DNA from: Druceiella hillmani
Taxonomy: Eukaryota > Arthropoda > Insecta > Lepidoptera > Hepialidae
DNA length: 64,000 nt
NCBI GenBank assembly: GCA_039881145.1
Contig: JAYKKI010000016.1
Location: 13,026,501 to 13,090,500 of the forward strand
Direction: 5' to 3'
Positions 35,089-47,775 of the stretch are shown here, in pieces. The position numbers were made by a program, and so were the translations under genes. Below the pieces are notes generated by a model, which saw only the letters and a list, made by a program, of their open reading frames with translations, did no database searches and was not told the DNA's origin. Positions within the stretch are counted from its first letter, which is position 1; every line of letters begins with the position of its first letter.

Positions 35089-37153
35089 ACTTTATAATAT
35101 GTAGACAATAGGAAATATTTTTTTATCGTTAATAGAAACTATAACGTCTCCTAATATTGACACATGTCATGCAACGTAACGTATTAGAGGAGATATATGA
35201 AAATATTCAGCTATGTTTCAAAACAATCCATCAATAGCCGTACTACTTATCGATGCTTAATATGTCTAGTTATAGATAATATTAGAAAGCCACTTCGAAG
35301 AGACCTTCGAATAATGTTATTAATGAGTAGGTATCGAAATTAGTTTATGCAAGGCACCGCAGTAATTAATACATTAAGAATGGGATTTTGGTTTAAGCAA
35401 TTTTTTGTGAGGACGAGGGACATCACTATAATGATGTAAATGTTTTTTAATTTCAAACGATAACATTCCAAGTTCAAAATGAATTAATGAATTTTGAAAG
35501 CCTTTAAGAGAAAGTAAGACGGTGCGAGTCGAGTACAGTAGATGCATTGAGGGTTCTATTCCATTAAATTACATTATATTAACGTAAAGATTAGTCAGTA
35601 GGTACTTTATAAATATTAGAAAAAAAAGGAAAAATTTACCCAAAACCAAAAAATTAAGTTTGCCCCATATTAACGCTACATATAATTAGAAATTATTATT
35701 AAATATATTTTTCCTTTACTTGTGCTTCCTTCGTATCAAAATTTCAAGATTTATGTCAACGGAAATGCCCAACAGGTTTTTAACGAGTGAGTCAGTATAG
35801 ATATAAAAAAACGACATTTGAAAATTGTATAATTAAAATCCGATATTTGAATTTGGGAGTTGGAAATGCATTATGATTATTCCTTATGAATTATATGTAT
35901 TATACCGACATATACCTAATTAAGTATTAGATTCAATCGGCGAGTTTCTGGAAAGTCCGATAATTATAATAGAAACTCCGATAGTTACAGAAATTAGTAA
36001 CTTTCCAGAAACTCCGATAGTTTCTGGAATTAGCAACTGTAATCTTTTTTTATATTATTAACGTCCTTTTTTACTTACATGGCGAGTTTTTTTCAAGCAA
36101 CTGAACTTTAATAGTAGCAGCTAACGTGTTGATGCAGTAACAAATATCATAGAGGTTCCAGCAAAAAAACAAAAAAAATTTACAACGGCTATACCTGAAA
36201 CCAAATTTCACTCTGATACTTATATCTTACACCTCGCCTTAACGATAGCAGCTAGCAGGTTAATTTTAATAGAATTTCGCGTCAAGGTTTACATAAAAAT
36301 AGGTTAATACAATATAATGATAGCGGATCAACGGTATGGACGGTCATAGATTATCACAGTCACAGTAGTACTTTTTAAATACCTATAGAGAATAATAAAT
36401 AGTTAGTGAAATTACCAAAATCATTTAAACAATTATATTTAGCGAATGTCCTAAGTTCTTTGGATGGATTTTGAGAATAAGAATTGCATTGCTCGCAATT
36501 AACTGAGAAGTACTTCTTAATATATAACAAAACATTGATGGTACCTAAGGAAACGATAAAACCGGTAATGAAACCGGTAACTTTTTCTCTCTTATTTATA
36601 CATATCTAGATCTTATTTATAAGAGTGAAAAAGTCAATAGTAATAAAATCATCCAGTTTTTTTTTGTAAATTATTTAAAAAACTATATTTTTGGTCAAAT
36701 TCATGAGTTTTTGCAATTGCACGAATGATTTTTTCGAAAAAAATTAATATGATGACTTGACACATTAATGATAAACATAAATATTCCAAACATAGACATA
36801 AAAATGGAAACATTTTGTCAAAAGCAACTTTAACGTTTAAACATTGTAATATTTTAGAAATACCTGCAGAAAATGAGTTACAATTTATATTCTCTAGGTA
36901 TTTCTAAAATTGTACGATTCTTTTGTAAATAATTAAAAAATAGCAAATAAATTTTCTTTCGAATATAGCAATACAAACGGTCTTAATAATAGTCGTTAAT
37001 TATAGTTCATTTTCAAACTGCTTTTCTTTCTTGATTTTTAATTTCTTCTTACAAGTACAATTAAACTTTTTTTGTTTTTAACAAAATATTAAATTCTTTT
37101 CTATTGATCTTATTGCATTAATACAATATACCTCCCATTTTCATCTTTGTAAT
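35089..37153. other. AT-rich sequence with short inverted repeats
   Basis: No gene is seen. At 35942-36014 a perfect 15-bp inverted repeat (GAGTTTCTGGAAAGT and its complement) encloses further CCGATAGTT repeats. A hairpin at 36851-36910 is listed separately. Confidence 0.55.
36851..36910. repeat. 15-bp perfect hairpin with 30-nt loop
   Basis: ATTTTAGAAATACCT (36851-36865) pairs exactly with AGGTATTTCTAAAAT (36896-36910). The 60-nt size is in the range of a short precursor hairpin. Without conservation or expression data it is only an inverted repeat. Confidence 0.7.
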
Positions 37154-37223
37154 AATTACGGTTTCCATATTTAAAACTGTTAATAATAAACATAGAAATT
37201 ACGGTTTCCATATTTTAAACTGT
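37154..37223. repeat. Short direct duplication
   Basis: ATTACGGTTTCCATATTTAA-AACTGT occurs at 37154-37180 and again at 37198-37223, about 44 bp apart. Confidence 0.85.
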
Positions 37224-37796
37224 ATTTAAAACTTCATAATGTATTCTATTCTCTTAACCAATTAACTATATCTCTTGAAATAATTCTGTAAATAAACCAA
37301 ATTGCCATACGTCCTAATGACCATAAGTTACTGCCCCTTAGTAAAATTTTTAACCATCTCCTATTTCTTCATCCTATTTCTTTTCTGAACAGAAACTTTA
37401 TTAATTAATTTTATGTGTTCCCCTTCATGACAAGATACTATACAACGAAATTTTATGAACGTTTGATTTTTCTAATTTATTTTTACCTTGCCAAGTGATT
37501 ACATTAATTTGCTTTTGTGCATTTAAGTTGTAGCACTGATTAATGATTCTGAAAAGATATGAATATTCCCAACTCTTGATTTAATAGCATTTTTATATTA
37601 TATTTTAAGTAGTTGCATGTGATTGCCTTACTCAAAAACTTTGAGGCATAGACCAAAACTTAATTTTCGGCAATCAAGGAATAGCATCTTTGAATGGGTT
37701 TGTTTCTCTGGGGACCTTTTTCCGGTTTGGGCGGTTTTTGTTTCTCTCGTACAAAATCAACAAAATTTTGAGAAAGTATTTGACTTCATAATCTAA

Positions 37797-38060
37797 AATT
37801 GAATATATTTGGCGTTAATTTTGTAGAAATTCATTATCCACAATTAAATGAAACTACGTGATGTAGTATTATTTCTACTTTCTTTAATTTCTTTACCACG
37901 ACCTAGGTTTCGTTGTATTACAACATCTTCAAGTGGGATATTAGTAAAGATATCTTTGCTAATATCCCACCTTAATACAACGAAACCTAGGTCGTGGTAA
38001 AGAAATTAAAGAAAGTAGAAATAATACTACATCACGAAATTTCATTTAATTGTTCATAAT
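37797..38060 (-). mobile_element. Palindromic repeat with hammerhead-like arms, copy 2
   Basis: A near-perfect 228-bp palindrome (37833-38060) is followed on the plus-strand left side by the ~36-bp unique tail (37797-37832) that marks the family's end, so the family's forward direction is the minus strand. The centre is GGGATATTAGTAAAGATATC, then TTTGCTAATATCCC. In the minus-strand arm (37896-37937), CCCAC, TTGAAGA, a GTTGT/ACAAC stem, GAAA, CCTAGG, TC and GTGG occur in the order of a type I hammerhead ribozyme. CCAC can pair with GTGG as stem I. The invariant C before TGA is T in this arm. The plus-strand arm (37966-37997) lost 10 nt of the core. Penelope-like elements are known to carry such short-stem-III hammerheads in their terminal repeats. 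The family label rests on that resemblance. No reverse transcriptase is present. Confidence 0.75.
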
Positions 38061-39452
38061 CTAAATAATTCCAGGTGACGGCTTTCTTTGGAAGGTCATT
38101 ATACAATTGCGTAACGTAAAAATATTTTTGTTTTATACTGGTTCGAAGGCCCATGTGTTAAGATGTTCATTGTGTTGATATAGAGTGACTTCTCAAATAG
38201 GTCTGCAAATGTGCCTATGTTTCTAGCATATTGGGACGCATGTATTAACTTACTGAATGAAGAAAATAACTTAAAATCTCTGTTTTGATTTTCATACATG
38301 TCGCTACAGTAGATGGATAGATTTGGTCACAAATTCCTCCAAAATGCAAATTCTGCATGCTATAAGTTTCTGAATAATTGTATGTGAATTACTTCATGAT
38401 TATTTCAGTTGTCTTTACGTTTTAGCATTGATTTATTATGTTTACGGCATGAGGTACAAACTTTGGTCGAGGTTCTTCAAATTTAAATATTGAACTGTAT
38501 ATATCTGTTTTTTTTTCAGTAAACTTCTGTGTTATATTTCTTTCTTTGTTAATTACATTCTTCAGGTCCTCGTTCCATTCTTTATATATTCTCGATTTTC
38601 AAATTCTTTGTAGATAATAATTTTATTTTTGCACTATTCTCGTACATCGGACAACACCGGAGTCCAAATTATATTTATCTTAGTAAAGTATATCTAACAA
38701 ATGTTGGCAATTTTTTATATCTACAATCTTATTTTTATTTAAATCGCCATGGTCGCCTAAATGAAATAAAATCCAAAATAAATGCAATCTGGAAAATAAT
38801 TTGTAATTTGGGATTTTTTTAGGAATTTTAGTGCAATTTTTTGACGTTGTCTTTTGAATATATTCTCTACTTCTGTTATTCATGTTTCTTTATATGTTGT
38901 TTCTTTCCAGAAGTAATACGACTGTTAATGTCGTCTTCGTAGAAATCATTAGCTATTGACATCATTAGCCATTTTTGGAAATCATTAGCCATTGACGTGT
39001 TACATAGATTTGGACCAATGTCTTTTTTAGCAGAAATTTATTGGATTTGTTCTTTTACGACTACATTTTCTCTTGTCCATCATCTTCATCATGTAAATTT
39101 TTAATTACTTGCGTCTTTTGCCTTTTTCCTCTGCCACCTTAAAACTTGTAGTTTTAGTCTCAATTTGTGTTCTGTTTCAATCATTATCCTTACCTACCTT
39201 TTCCCCCTAAAAGATCGTTGCACTCGTCATCAGCGTCTTCTTTGTAATCAATTTTTTAAATTTACTTCTTGTTTCTCCAGTTCTTTTTTGTTTTCTTTCT
39301 CTTAAATTTACTATGAGAAAATCTCACAGTAACATTGAAAATTGTGCTTCCATTTTTTTAAAACCTTTGCTTCCTTGGAGACATTCCTTTTTTGTGCTTC
39401 GTTTTTGTGCTATGTTTTCAATATCATACTTCCCTGGGTCTTATTTTATTTC
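38061..39452. other. AT-rich spacer before the pogo element
   Basis: Minus-strand frames at 38099-38299 and 38680-38883 have no recognised domain. Nothing else is supported. Confidence 0.55.
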
Positions 39453-39454
39453 TA

Positions 39455-41881
39455 GGTAAAGGAAGGTCAGGCAAAGTGGCCATCCTTAAATTTTGAATGT
39501 CGCTTTATTAGATATATATCAGATTTTTTTATGTCACTTTATTAATTTATTTTCACAAACTAATATAGTTTTGATAAATTGTTATTTTGATTTCTACCAG
39601 ATTGGGTAAATTGGACTTCACTAAAATCCACGAAGCGTGTAAAGGCTTAGTCTGAATGAAATGTAATTATTGTTAGTTAATTCAAGTTTTATTTAATTCT
39701 CACACAGTAAATTATTAAATGTGTAAGTAACTCAAAGTTTCTTGATTTTTCATTATTACTAATCACACATACACAAATTATTCTTAAGAACAAAATTTGC
39801 AAAGAAAGTCAATATCTTAGTCATCAAAGCCCGAGCATGCTTCACGGGCCCATTATTTACAAATAGACCATTGTATCCAGCCATTTTCACGTTCTGATTT
39901 AGACCAAACTTCCTCGCACTAAAAGCATTCAGGATCGTCACCCATATCACCATCAGTGTTGGCATTTTTCTTAATTTTAATTTTAGATTTTTTGGCAATT
40001 TTAGTTGGAACACTAGCAAGCTTAGATACTTTTTCTTGTTCTTTTTTTTCTTCTTGTAACTCTTTTTTATATGGACTGCTAGTTAAGATTGATGTACGAC
40101 CCCTCTTTCTATCTAGTTTTTTTTATTTAGGCAATGCCTTGGGAATCGAAAATAAGTTTTTGGCTGTTACTCTGAATGATATGTTTGGTCGTGGATACAA
40201 CTTTGGCGGCATTCTTGCTGATATTTCCTCTAAGATATCTTGGGAGATGGAGACTCTCCTCTAGGAGGTGTCACATTACCTTTGTTGGTCTCATTTTGCT
40301 GTGTTTTGGCTCAACAAAACCCGCACCAAACAATCATGATCTCTGAAGATGCGGCGATCTGTTGGATTTATACCACATTTACTAAAATTATTGATTGCAA
40401 TAGATTGTTATGCTGTCTCAAAGTAGGCTTCGCCAAAGAGTTTGCTCAATTAGAATAGAATTATTGCTCTCCCTGGGTTATTGCCAAGATACTTCTCAAC
40501 AAGGCAATATAATACTTGTTCACGGTCCTATGAAAAACACATCCAGTGGTTGAAGTCTATGGCTGCAGTGTGGGGAGAAACATAAGATGGTCGCTTGTTT
40601 TTTCTTTGCTAATTCAATAAAATTCAGATCTTTAGTATGTGTGTTATGTCCATCAATAATCACGAAAGCTGAATCGTTTTCAATCGGCTTGGCGAATTTA
40701 AAAAAAAATGATTAAACTAGTCCGTAAAAATTCCTTAATGATTCCTGATAAATGACAAACAAATCTTGTACCCGGCGGTGCGTCATCAGTAGTTCCACCG
40801 TCATTCTCTTTCGAGAAAAATAATACCCTTTTATTATTTATATAGTTATATAGTTCCCATCAGCAGCCATAAATAACACGACGGTGGTTAATACATTTCC
40901 CTCTGCAGAGGTGAAAACATCCACCTTTTTTGCAAGTGTTACTTTATTGAAACCTCATGCTTGAGCAAGAGAGGTTACTTCTGGGTTTTTTAGTGTCAGT
41001 TCCCGATGACGTTTTCTTAAATCAGAAGTACAGGCTTTTCTTCATGTCTTTTGAGTATCTTTGTTAAAATTATGTTCTATATTACTGCGTTCAGCCAACT
41101 GGTAAGCTAGTCTCCTTACATCCTTTAAAGTTAATGCATAAAATCGTTTTTCCATTTCTAAAATGGGTTGCACCAATTCTTCTTTTTGTTCTGGACTAAA
41201 AGTGTGATGGCGAGACCCCAAGACTTTTTTATTTTCAACAGCTTCTTTATTTTTTTTACACGTAGATTAAGCGTCGATCGAGGAACTTTGAATTTTTCAC
41301 TAACCTTGGGGAAGCCAATTTTTCTTTTCTTACAGCTCTAATAGCTTTTTCCATCGCATCCGTCTCCCATGTTTGCTGCTGCGATGTTCGTTTATATGTA
41401 CTTGGAACATAACAGAATATAAAACATTATTTATATTTAATGGGATAATTAGCACCGAGACGGATAAAGTGGCCCACGAGGTCACTTTACCTACCTATAA
41501 AGTAGGCCAATTTATCTGAAACGGAACGCGTCCAAAAGAACTACTCAAATGTCGAATGAGGTTATATTGTCCTCCTTTGCTGTGGAATAAACAGTTCATT
41601 AGAGGGGCTAGACCGATAAAATATTAGTTTATTTTTCATTTATATTGAACACAGTAATTTATTACAATATTTAAACCATTCACCTTAGATCAGAGATTAC
41701 AAAAACTACCTTTTTCGTAATAACATCTCTCCGCGCAAACTAACCATATCGTTGTATACTGGAACAATATGGCGTCAGCCAATGTATTATTTCCATACGT
41801 CGTTAACATATAGCGCTGGATTTGTTCTCAAAAAGAAAGTGGCCATTTTACCCGCCTGGGCTACTTTAAAAAACCTTCCCC
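39455..41881 (-). mobile_element. Pogo-family DNA transposon, nearly full length
   Basis: The ends are inverted and similar. The left end carries GGAAGGT and AAAGTGGCCAT. The right end, read inward on the minus strand, begins GGGGAAGGTTTTTTAAAGTA and carries AATGGCCACTTT. Both are flanked by TA (39453-39454 and 41882-41883), the target duplicated by the Tc1/mariner/pogo group. The 2.4-kb length matches autonomous pogo-like elements. The transposase runs on the minus strand. The exact outermost bases are approximate because the two ends have diverged. Confidence 0.7.
39784..41410 (-). pseudogene. Pogo/Jerky-like transposase pseudogene with PHD-like C-terminus
   Basis: Reading the minus strand, the protein starts near 41410 (ATG followed by a frameshift; STYKRTSQQQTWETDAMEKA). 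The psq-type helix-turn-helix follows with IGFPKVSEKFKVPRSTLNLR. The CENP-B-type second DNA-binding region is marked by LVQPILEMEKRFYALTLKDV, RRLAYQLAERSNIEHNFN and RKRHRELTLKNPEVTSLAQA. The DDE domain shows FVIIDGHNTHTKDLNFIELA (second catalytic Asp in DGH) and HCSHRLQPLDV, then NNPGRAI. The end has DRKRGRTSILTSSPYKKELQ, a lysine-rich stretch and a Cys/His-like finger (CEEVWSKSE, GWIQW, WAREAC, FLCKFC) as in PHD-type tails of some insect pogo transposases. It terminates at 39784-39786. Several stops and frameshifts (for example around 40450-40500 and 40700-41050) inactivate it. Confidence 0.9.
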
Positions 41882-41883
41882 TA

Positions 41884-43993
41884 CTTATCTCTTCTTGCCA
41901 TTTTTCTTCTTTTTAGCTTGTCTCAAGGTTCACTTCCCTTTTCTGTCACCATTTTTTAATCTAAGATGGTCAATTTAAGTTAGAAACCCTAGTAAAGAAA
42001 CTTAAATAAAAGAATTGTACTTTGTAGAATGCTGTAGTTAATAAGCCTAAACAAAGAACCGTCTGTATGTCAATGGTCTAAAAGTAGAATGGTGGAAATG
42101 GTGGGTTACCAGAAAAATGTTATATTTATTCTGTTATATTATAAATGTTATATTTAAGCAATCTTTTTGACGCCTTAATAATTTTTGCTTAAATTTTCTT
42201 AAAGAACTGCAGTACATATTAACTATCCTTCAGAAAAATTATCGTCATCTTTTTAATGAATGCCATAACGTGAAAATAAATGATAGATTACAAATTCATC
42301 TGATTCTGAATAGCGCTCCTGTGATATAAATGTTACACACATCGCCATTGAGATCGATCAAGATATTCAAAATCAGTTGGCGCATCAAAGACACTATTTT
42401 AATAAATATTATAAAAACAAAGCCATGGAATATTAATGACAAGCAAAGTTGCAATCAAACAAAATACTTATACTAAAGTAAATGCATGACTTACTTCCCT
42501 TGGTTAATTTAAAATATCGCACTTCTCAAGGAAAGTATAAACATTGTCATTGTAGAAATTATTAATTTCTAAGAATGCAATTAAAAAATTATCAAAATAA
42601 ATTAATTACATTTCATAAAAAAAATCGAATTTTGTTTGCAAGAAGAGTACATTTCTTTACACATAAAAATATTTATTAAGAACAAATTCAACCTTACCTA
42701 CCATCCGAGGAACATTAACTTTATCATTAGTGTGACTTCAAAAATAACATGGAATGGAAGCGACGCGATATTTGTATTAAAGATATTTGATTTATCAAGT
42801 CAGAAATTTTCGACGAATGTTTAATTTTGAATTTATGAATTTTTAATCACTCTTAATTATTTTGATGTACAATAAAAATTAATTTAGAAGATACTTGCTG
42901 AGGTAGTCGGTATCATGTGAATGATAGGTCTTTATTACAGGCATTGAAATTATTTTTAAGTCGGTTTCCTGCTAAAATGAACAAATCACTCGCTATAAAT
43001 ACTGCAACCCCTCTGGAGCCCCCACTCACGTAGGTATGGTGGCAGCGTGGTATGATATGAGCTTTTGTTATTAGAAGATTTATAATTTAGATTACACTCA
43101 TTTTAGAAAATATGTGAATGTTTTATCACGAATATTTAAGCACGAGGAAACATACTTCTTCATAATAGATTTGGAAAGTTATGGTAAGTATGCGAAGTGC
43201 AGATTTTTAAAGTTATTCCTCGATGTAAGAAAACGGATTTCCACAAGCGTTTGTTTTTTATTCTTGTTTTATTTACTTAGTAGAATTGGAACCGGTAACA
43301 CAAATAAGAAATTAATGAAAAAAAAACATAGTATCGCAATCTTTTGATGTGACTCGAGAAGGTGTAAACAACCGACCTCTTTAAATAAAAAATATTTTAT
43401 ACTTGTGTAAAAATTCAAAAGTTATTGAATGAAGCAAGTTTTTAGCGCCTTCTAGAGTCGTCTCTCAAAAGGTAATGTCCAAAGAACAAATGTCATATTT
43501 CTTACAGTAATTACAGACACCACTTACCCCTTAATATTTTATTGTTATTGAGATAAGCACTGTTTTTATTTAGTTTTATACCTTGCGAGATTATTTACAA
43601 AATATTTTTAATTACGGTTTATAATTTTGATGATACTAATAATTATTCGCGCGAGATAGAATTGTGTTATTTTATATATTTATAGATTTTCGGACTTTCC
43701 CCCTTTAGAGGAGGATCTAGGAGAGTGCTCTTGTGTTTGATAAATAGTGCTAATAAATAAAAAATAATATTAACTAATAAATAAATATAAGTGAATTAGG
43801 GAATTAAAAACATTTATTAAACACCGATATCCAGTGAAACATAAAAAATAGGTTGTTTATAAAAGAAACCGATTTCGCTGTTAATTAATTTACATATTTA
43901 CTTGCGTGAGTTATTGTCTCTTCTTTACAAATTTTCATTCAAAATCATCTCTTTTCTTTCCACGAAGAATAGAGATGATTTTTAAATATTGGG
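41884..43993. other. AT-rich sequence without recognised genes
   Basis: The frame at 43114-43347 reads into a GGTAAGT at about 43181 but has no recognised domain. The rest is AT-rich sequence. Confidence 0.5.
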
Positions 43994-43999
43994 TTTTAC

Positions 44000-44162
44000 G
44001 CGCAATGCAGTCGAATTTTGTAGATGGTGAGCCGGCGGTCCACAACTGACATCTCTTGTGGAACAATGTGGGTGGCTGACTTTCCACCGACTTTCACCCA
44101 CCGACGCGCGTTTTTGACTTGTGCTGTAGCGCCGAACAAATCAATACTAATGTCTGTGTCGT
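44000..44162 (-). CDS. Candidate internal coding exon, gene unknown
   Basis: The minus-strand frame reads DDTDISIDLFGATAQVKNAR, then RWVKVGGKSATHIVPQEMSV, then VDRRLTIYKIRLHC. It has no stop, balanced composition and much higher GC than the flanks. A CAG acceptor (complement of 44163-44165) and a GTAAAA donor (complement of 43994-43999) bracket it. In-frame stops lie just outside on both sides, as expected for an internal exon. The overlapping plus-strand frame 44024-44236 looks less protein-like. I do not recognise the protein. It could also be a transposon-derived coding fragment. Confidence 0.4.
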
Positions 44163-44671
44163 CTGCATTATTAGCATACGCTCAGTTTTATATTGTATCT
44201 TTTTCTCCATTAGGGCATTTTAAGTCGTACTGTTAGGATCGGCAACAGTCAACAAGATTCAGGATTTCTGTAGGACGCGTGCGTAATAAATATCAAATGT
44301 TCTATTTTTCGCGGTTATTGTCGGTAGTCTGCATGGTTGACCAGTTCTAAGGTATAAAACTAATAAACTTTATTAATACTAATAACTTTACTAATACGGT
44401 GATTTTTGCGTTATACGCACATAGGGTAAGTATAAAGAAAAAGAAGAGAAGAAAAACAAAAAGGCTGATAATCGCGAATTTTTTTTGACATTTTAATTAT
44501 TATCGAATAAAACTGAATCATCACGATGTTGCAATAGTTCAATAAGTAATAATATCGAGCAATTTCGTTTGTTGTTTAACACCAAAGTTGGTATTTTAAA
44601 TTATTTATAAAACGACGAAACGTTCCTGGAAACTATATTTTAAAACATGATTGTGATTTGAAAATAAATAT
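44163..44671. other. AT-rich spacer
   Basis: Nothing is supported here apart from AT-rich sequence next to the candidate exon. Confidence 0.5.
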
Positions 44672-44777
44672 TCCGGATAAATTATTATCCGGGTAAATTA
44701 AAAGTCCCGAAAAAGTCCGTGACAGAAGCCCATTACGCCGGACTGGTCCGGACAAACCCGGACATATGGTTACCCTG
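44672..44777 (-). mobile_element. hAT-like terminal fragment
   Basis: Read on the minus strand, it begins CAGGGTAACCATATGTCCGG, then GTTTGTCCGGACCAGTCCGG, followed by further CGGGA and CCCGGATAAT blocks. A CAGGGT start followed by repeated TCCGG/CCGGA words is the usual look of many hAT terminal regions. Only this end is visible; no partner end, 8-bp duplication or transposase was found. A second, diverged example is at 58021-58109. Confidence 0.5.
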
Positions 44778-47775
44778 TGCGAGTACATACACGGCGTCGT
44801 TACCACTTGATTATTTAGCTTACCTACATTAGGAAATGAGATTTTCAAAATATTTACAATTTTCAAAGTAGGAGATCTAGAAAACTGAGCCAATAATTTC
44901 TATTGTAATAAGTTATACATGAACAATGTTAATGTAGAAGACCACATTCAAACTACTGACATTTTTTCAATCGCTTAGGAAAAAAATGGATCACTTCCTT
45001 ACTCTTTTTATTCTGCCTAATAACACACAAATCTTAAATTAACTGGTAAAACAGTAACAATGTCGTAGGAACGGTAGTCGGTTAGATAGTTTACATATAT
45101 ACAGGTTATTATAGAAATCTAATCGAAACGTCATTCTAATATCACTGTAATATTATATTAATTGGACACCTGGCCTACCCCGATTGCGGTCGCTTATCGT
45201 GCAAGGCGAAGCATGTCGACATGCCCATTGAGCTCGATCGCTGTTAATACTCAAATATCGACGGACTTACTCGCATCGATTCATAATGTACTCGAACCTC
45301 CCTTCAATTGTGGATGTGTGACATTTTATACCACCGATCTTTGACTTGTCTGAGTGATCATATTTAAATTTAAAAAAAAAACATATTTTATTTACTCCAA
45401 AAACTGAATGAATATAAAATACGACAAATAAATATCCAAATGGGACACATATTAAATAAACGTAAAAACTACAGCATCTCCTACAACAATGAGATTTGAT
45501 ATCGTTCGAATCAGATTTTTTTAAAATTTTGACTTTCGAACAACGATATGAACGAAAAATGTATTGTGATCGTCGTAAAGAAAAAGTTGTCGTTTTTATG
45601 GAAATGAATTGTAAAGAACTAATAGAATGTAACTAACATGAAAATATAACAATGCATCTGGATTCGCCACAGACTCTAGCGTCTAACCCGTTGAACAATT
45701 TGGATAAAATTTGATATCTAACATTTTGGGTAACTGCCATGCAAAAATAAAAACCTATTTTTCAAATACTTCGAAAGATTTCTCTCAATATTTTCCTATT
45801 GTAAATACTTTACAAGTTCACCAATATGCCATATACGTCTTCCCGGGAAAAATCTGATGAGGATACCTGTCATATAAACGGATACCTACCGGATGAGGAT
45901 ATAAGGAAAATGCATGCTTTCCTGTCATGACGGTGGGATGTAGTTATTTCCAACCAGCAATGAAATAAGAAAAAAACATTACTGCCACATTACAAAAGAG
46001 AGACTTGCGTATAATGAAATTATAAAGGCAACGTGGTTGCACCGTTTATTTCTTTGAATGATTCTACTTAACCAAACCTAATTAGTGCACGACTGTAATG
46101 GAATAAAACATATTTGATATAAATCCTCAAAAATAGTGGCTCTCCATTCCACAGCATAAAAGTTTTATATTAAAATAACACTGCTTCCAAAAAAGAACTT
46201 ATTCAAATAATTTCCAGTTTGGGCAAGACTTAAACGAAATGAATATGCACTAGTATTGGATAATACTTGCCAATTTGATAGCGTCTGTTGAAACATATTT
46301 TCATGAAAGTGCGCTACTAATATTATAATTAAATTACTGCAACATACACACTTGCAAACACTGGTCTATTGATGGTAACTGATAGTAAATTTTAACAATA
46401 GTGTGATATATTATGAATCTCAGAATTATTAGGAAAAATGAACATGGACGTGAGTTTCATTATTTAATTCACTGGAAAAATGTGCAAGAAAACGTAACGA
46501 TTGTAGTTAGATGCCATATACTACCTAACGATTCTTAGCAACGTCACAGTTGGCTTTTAATAAATTGGTACCAATGAAAATAAGATTAGACAACAAGGAG
46601 TCAAGAACTGCAAATTTCTGTATAAGAATAAATTTCGTCAAATAGTCAGAATCTTCGCTTAACTGACATGACACACCGAGTGTGCAAGCAATATTCCTTC
46701 ACTGTTACTAGTTGTGGTTTATAAACTTATTAGAGCGGTGTGAAGTATCGGGTCACACGTGAGGGGGTATCCAGTTTCTCAGGTACTTGCACCTTATTTT
46801 CTTAAGCATTAACTATTATGTTCACGCAAAACTGACGTACCAAACACATCAAGGTGATTGGTAAAGAAAAATGTATCAAACAAATTGGCTCATTTTAACA
46901 AAGATAATGCAGACTTATTTATATACATAACTACTAAATATTTATCGTTAAAATAAAAAAAAATTCATATATATAAAATATAAATTCATTAAAGTCGTCT
47001 CATGGTCATGTAGTGTAGTAAACTATGACAGGGAAATATTAATTAGAAATAAATTAAAAGAAGGTATATTGGAGAAAAATACATGAAATGTCAACTATAT
47101 TATAAAACATATTTTTCTCTCAAAACGTAGTAGTAATAATCGACCATTATAATTTACACACAATTATCGTATTGGCGCTGTACATCGTAACTCTTTTTAC
47201 TAGTCGTCTTCCACTGACATCATGTCTTGTATACATGTCCATCGAGGAAATTAAAATATACATCTTGTTATTATGGAAAGTGTAGATACCGAATATTTTG
47301 GTGTGATAACATTTTTAAGTGATCCATAGCGCTATTCAAAGAATGCCGGGCAGTGTCAGTTCATTTTTAGTCAAATATTGTACCAGTTGTTAGAAAACAG
47401 AAAATAATTTTGGAGGGAATACTAGAAAACCTATTCGTAGCCAGTGTCTACGTTATTAAAAAAATATTCTCCAAAATGCATGATTAGACCGTTAATAGTA
47501 TGCATAGAATGAATGTATTCATAAAAAACACATTTATCACATTTCCATAAAAAGTCGCCCCTAAAAATACAGTCACAGGCACATGGTAGTCTTCAAAGGA
47601 TACTTGCTACCGAACTATCTGTAAAAAATTGCTGCACCTTAAATGCTGAAAAGATTAACGAAGAATCAAAGGAAGAAGCGACTCAGTATTTCACGATCCT
47701 GTTTAGAAACCTTTCTAGTTCACGAAAAATTTGGCATGATATGTTATAACACTTCAACGTCGGACGGAAGAGAAT
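44778..47775. other. AT-rich sequence with one GC-rich block
   Basis: The block at about 45160-45350 is GC-richer, with a plus frame (45162-45344) and other partial frames, but I recognise nothing in it. A GATGAGGATA direct repeat lies at 45857-45901. No gene is called. Confidence 0.5.

Noticed and set aside
45162..45344. Coding exon in the GC-rich block
   Set aside because: Several frames are partly open but none is bounded by good splice sites or recognisable. A GGTTCGAG on the minus strand was considered as a SINE box B, but no box A was found.
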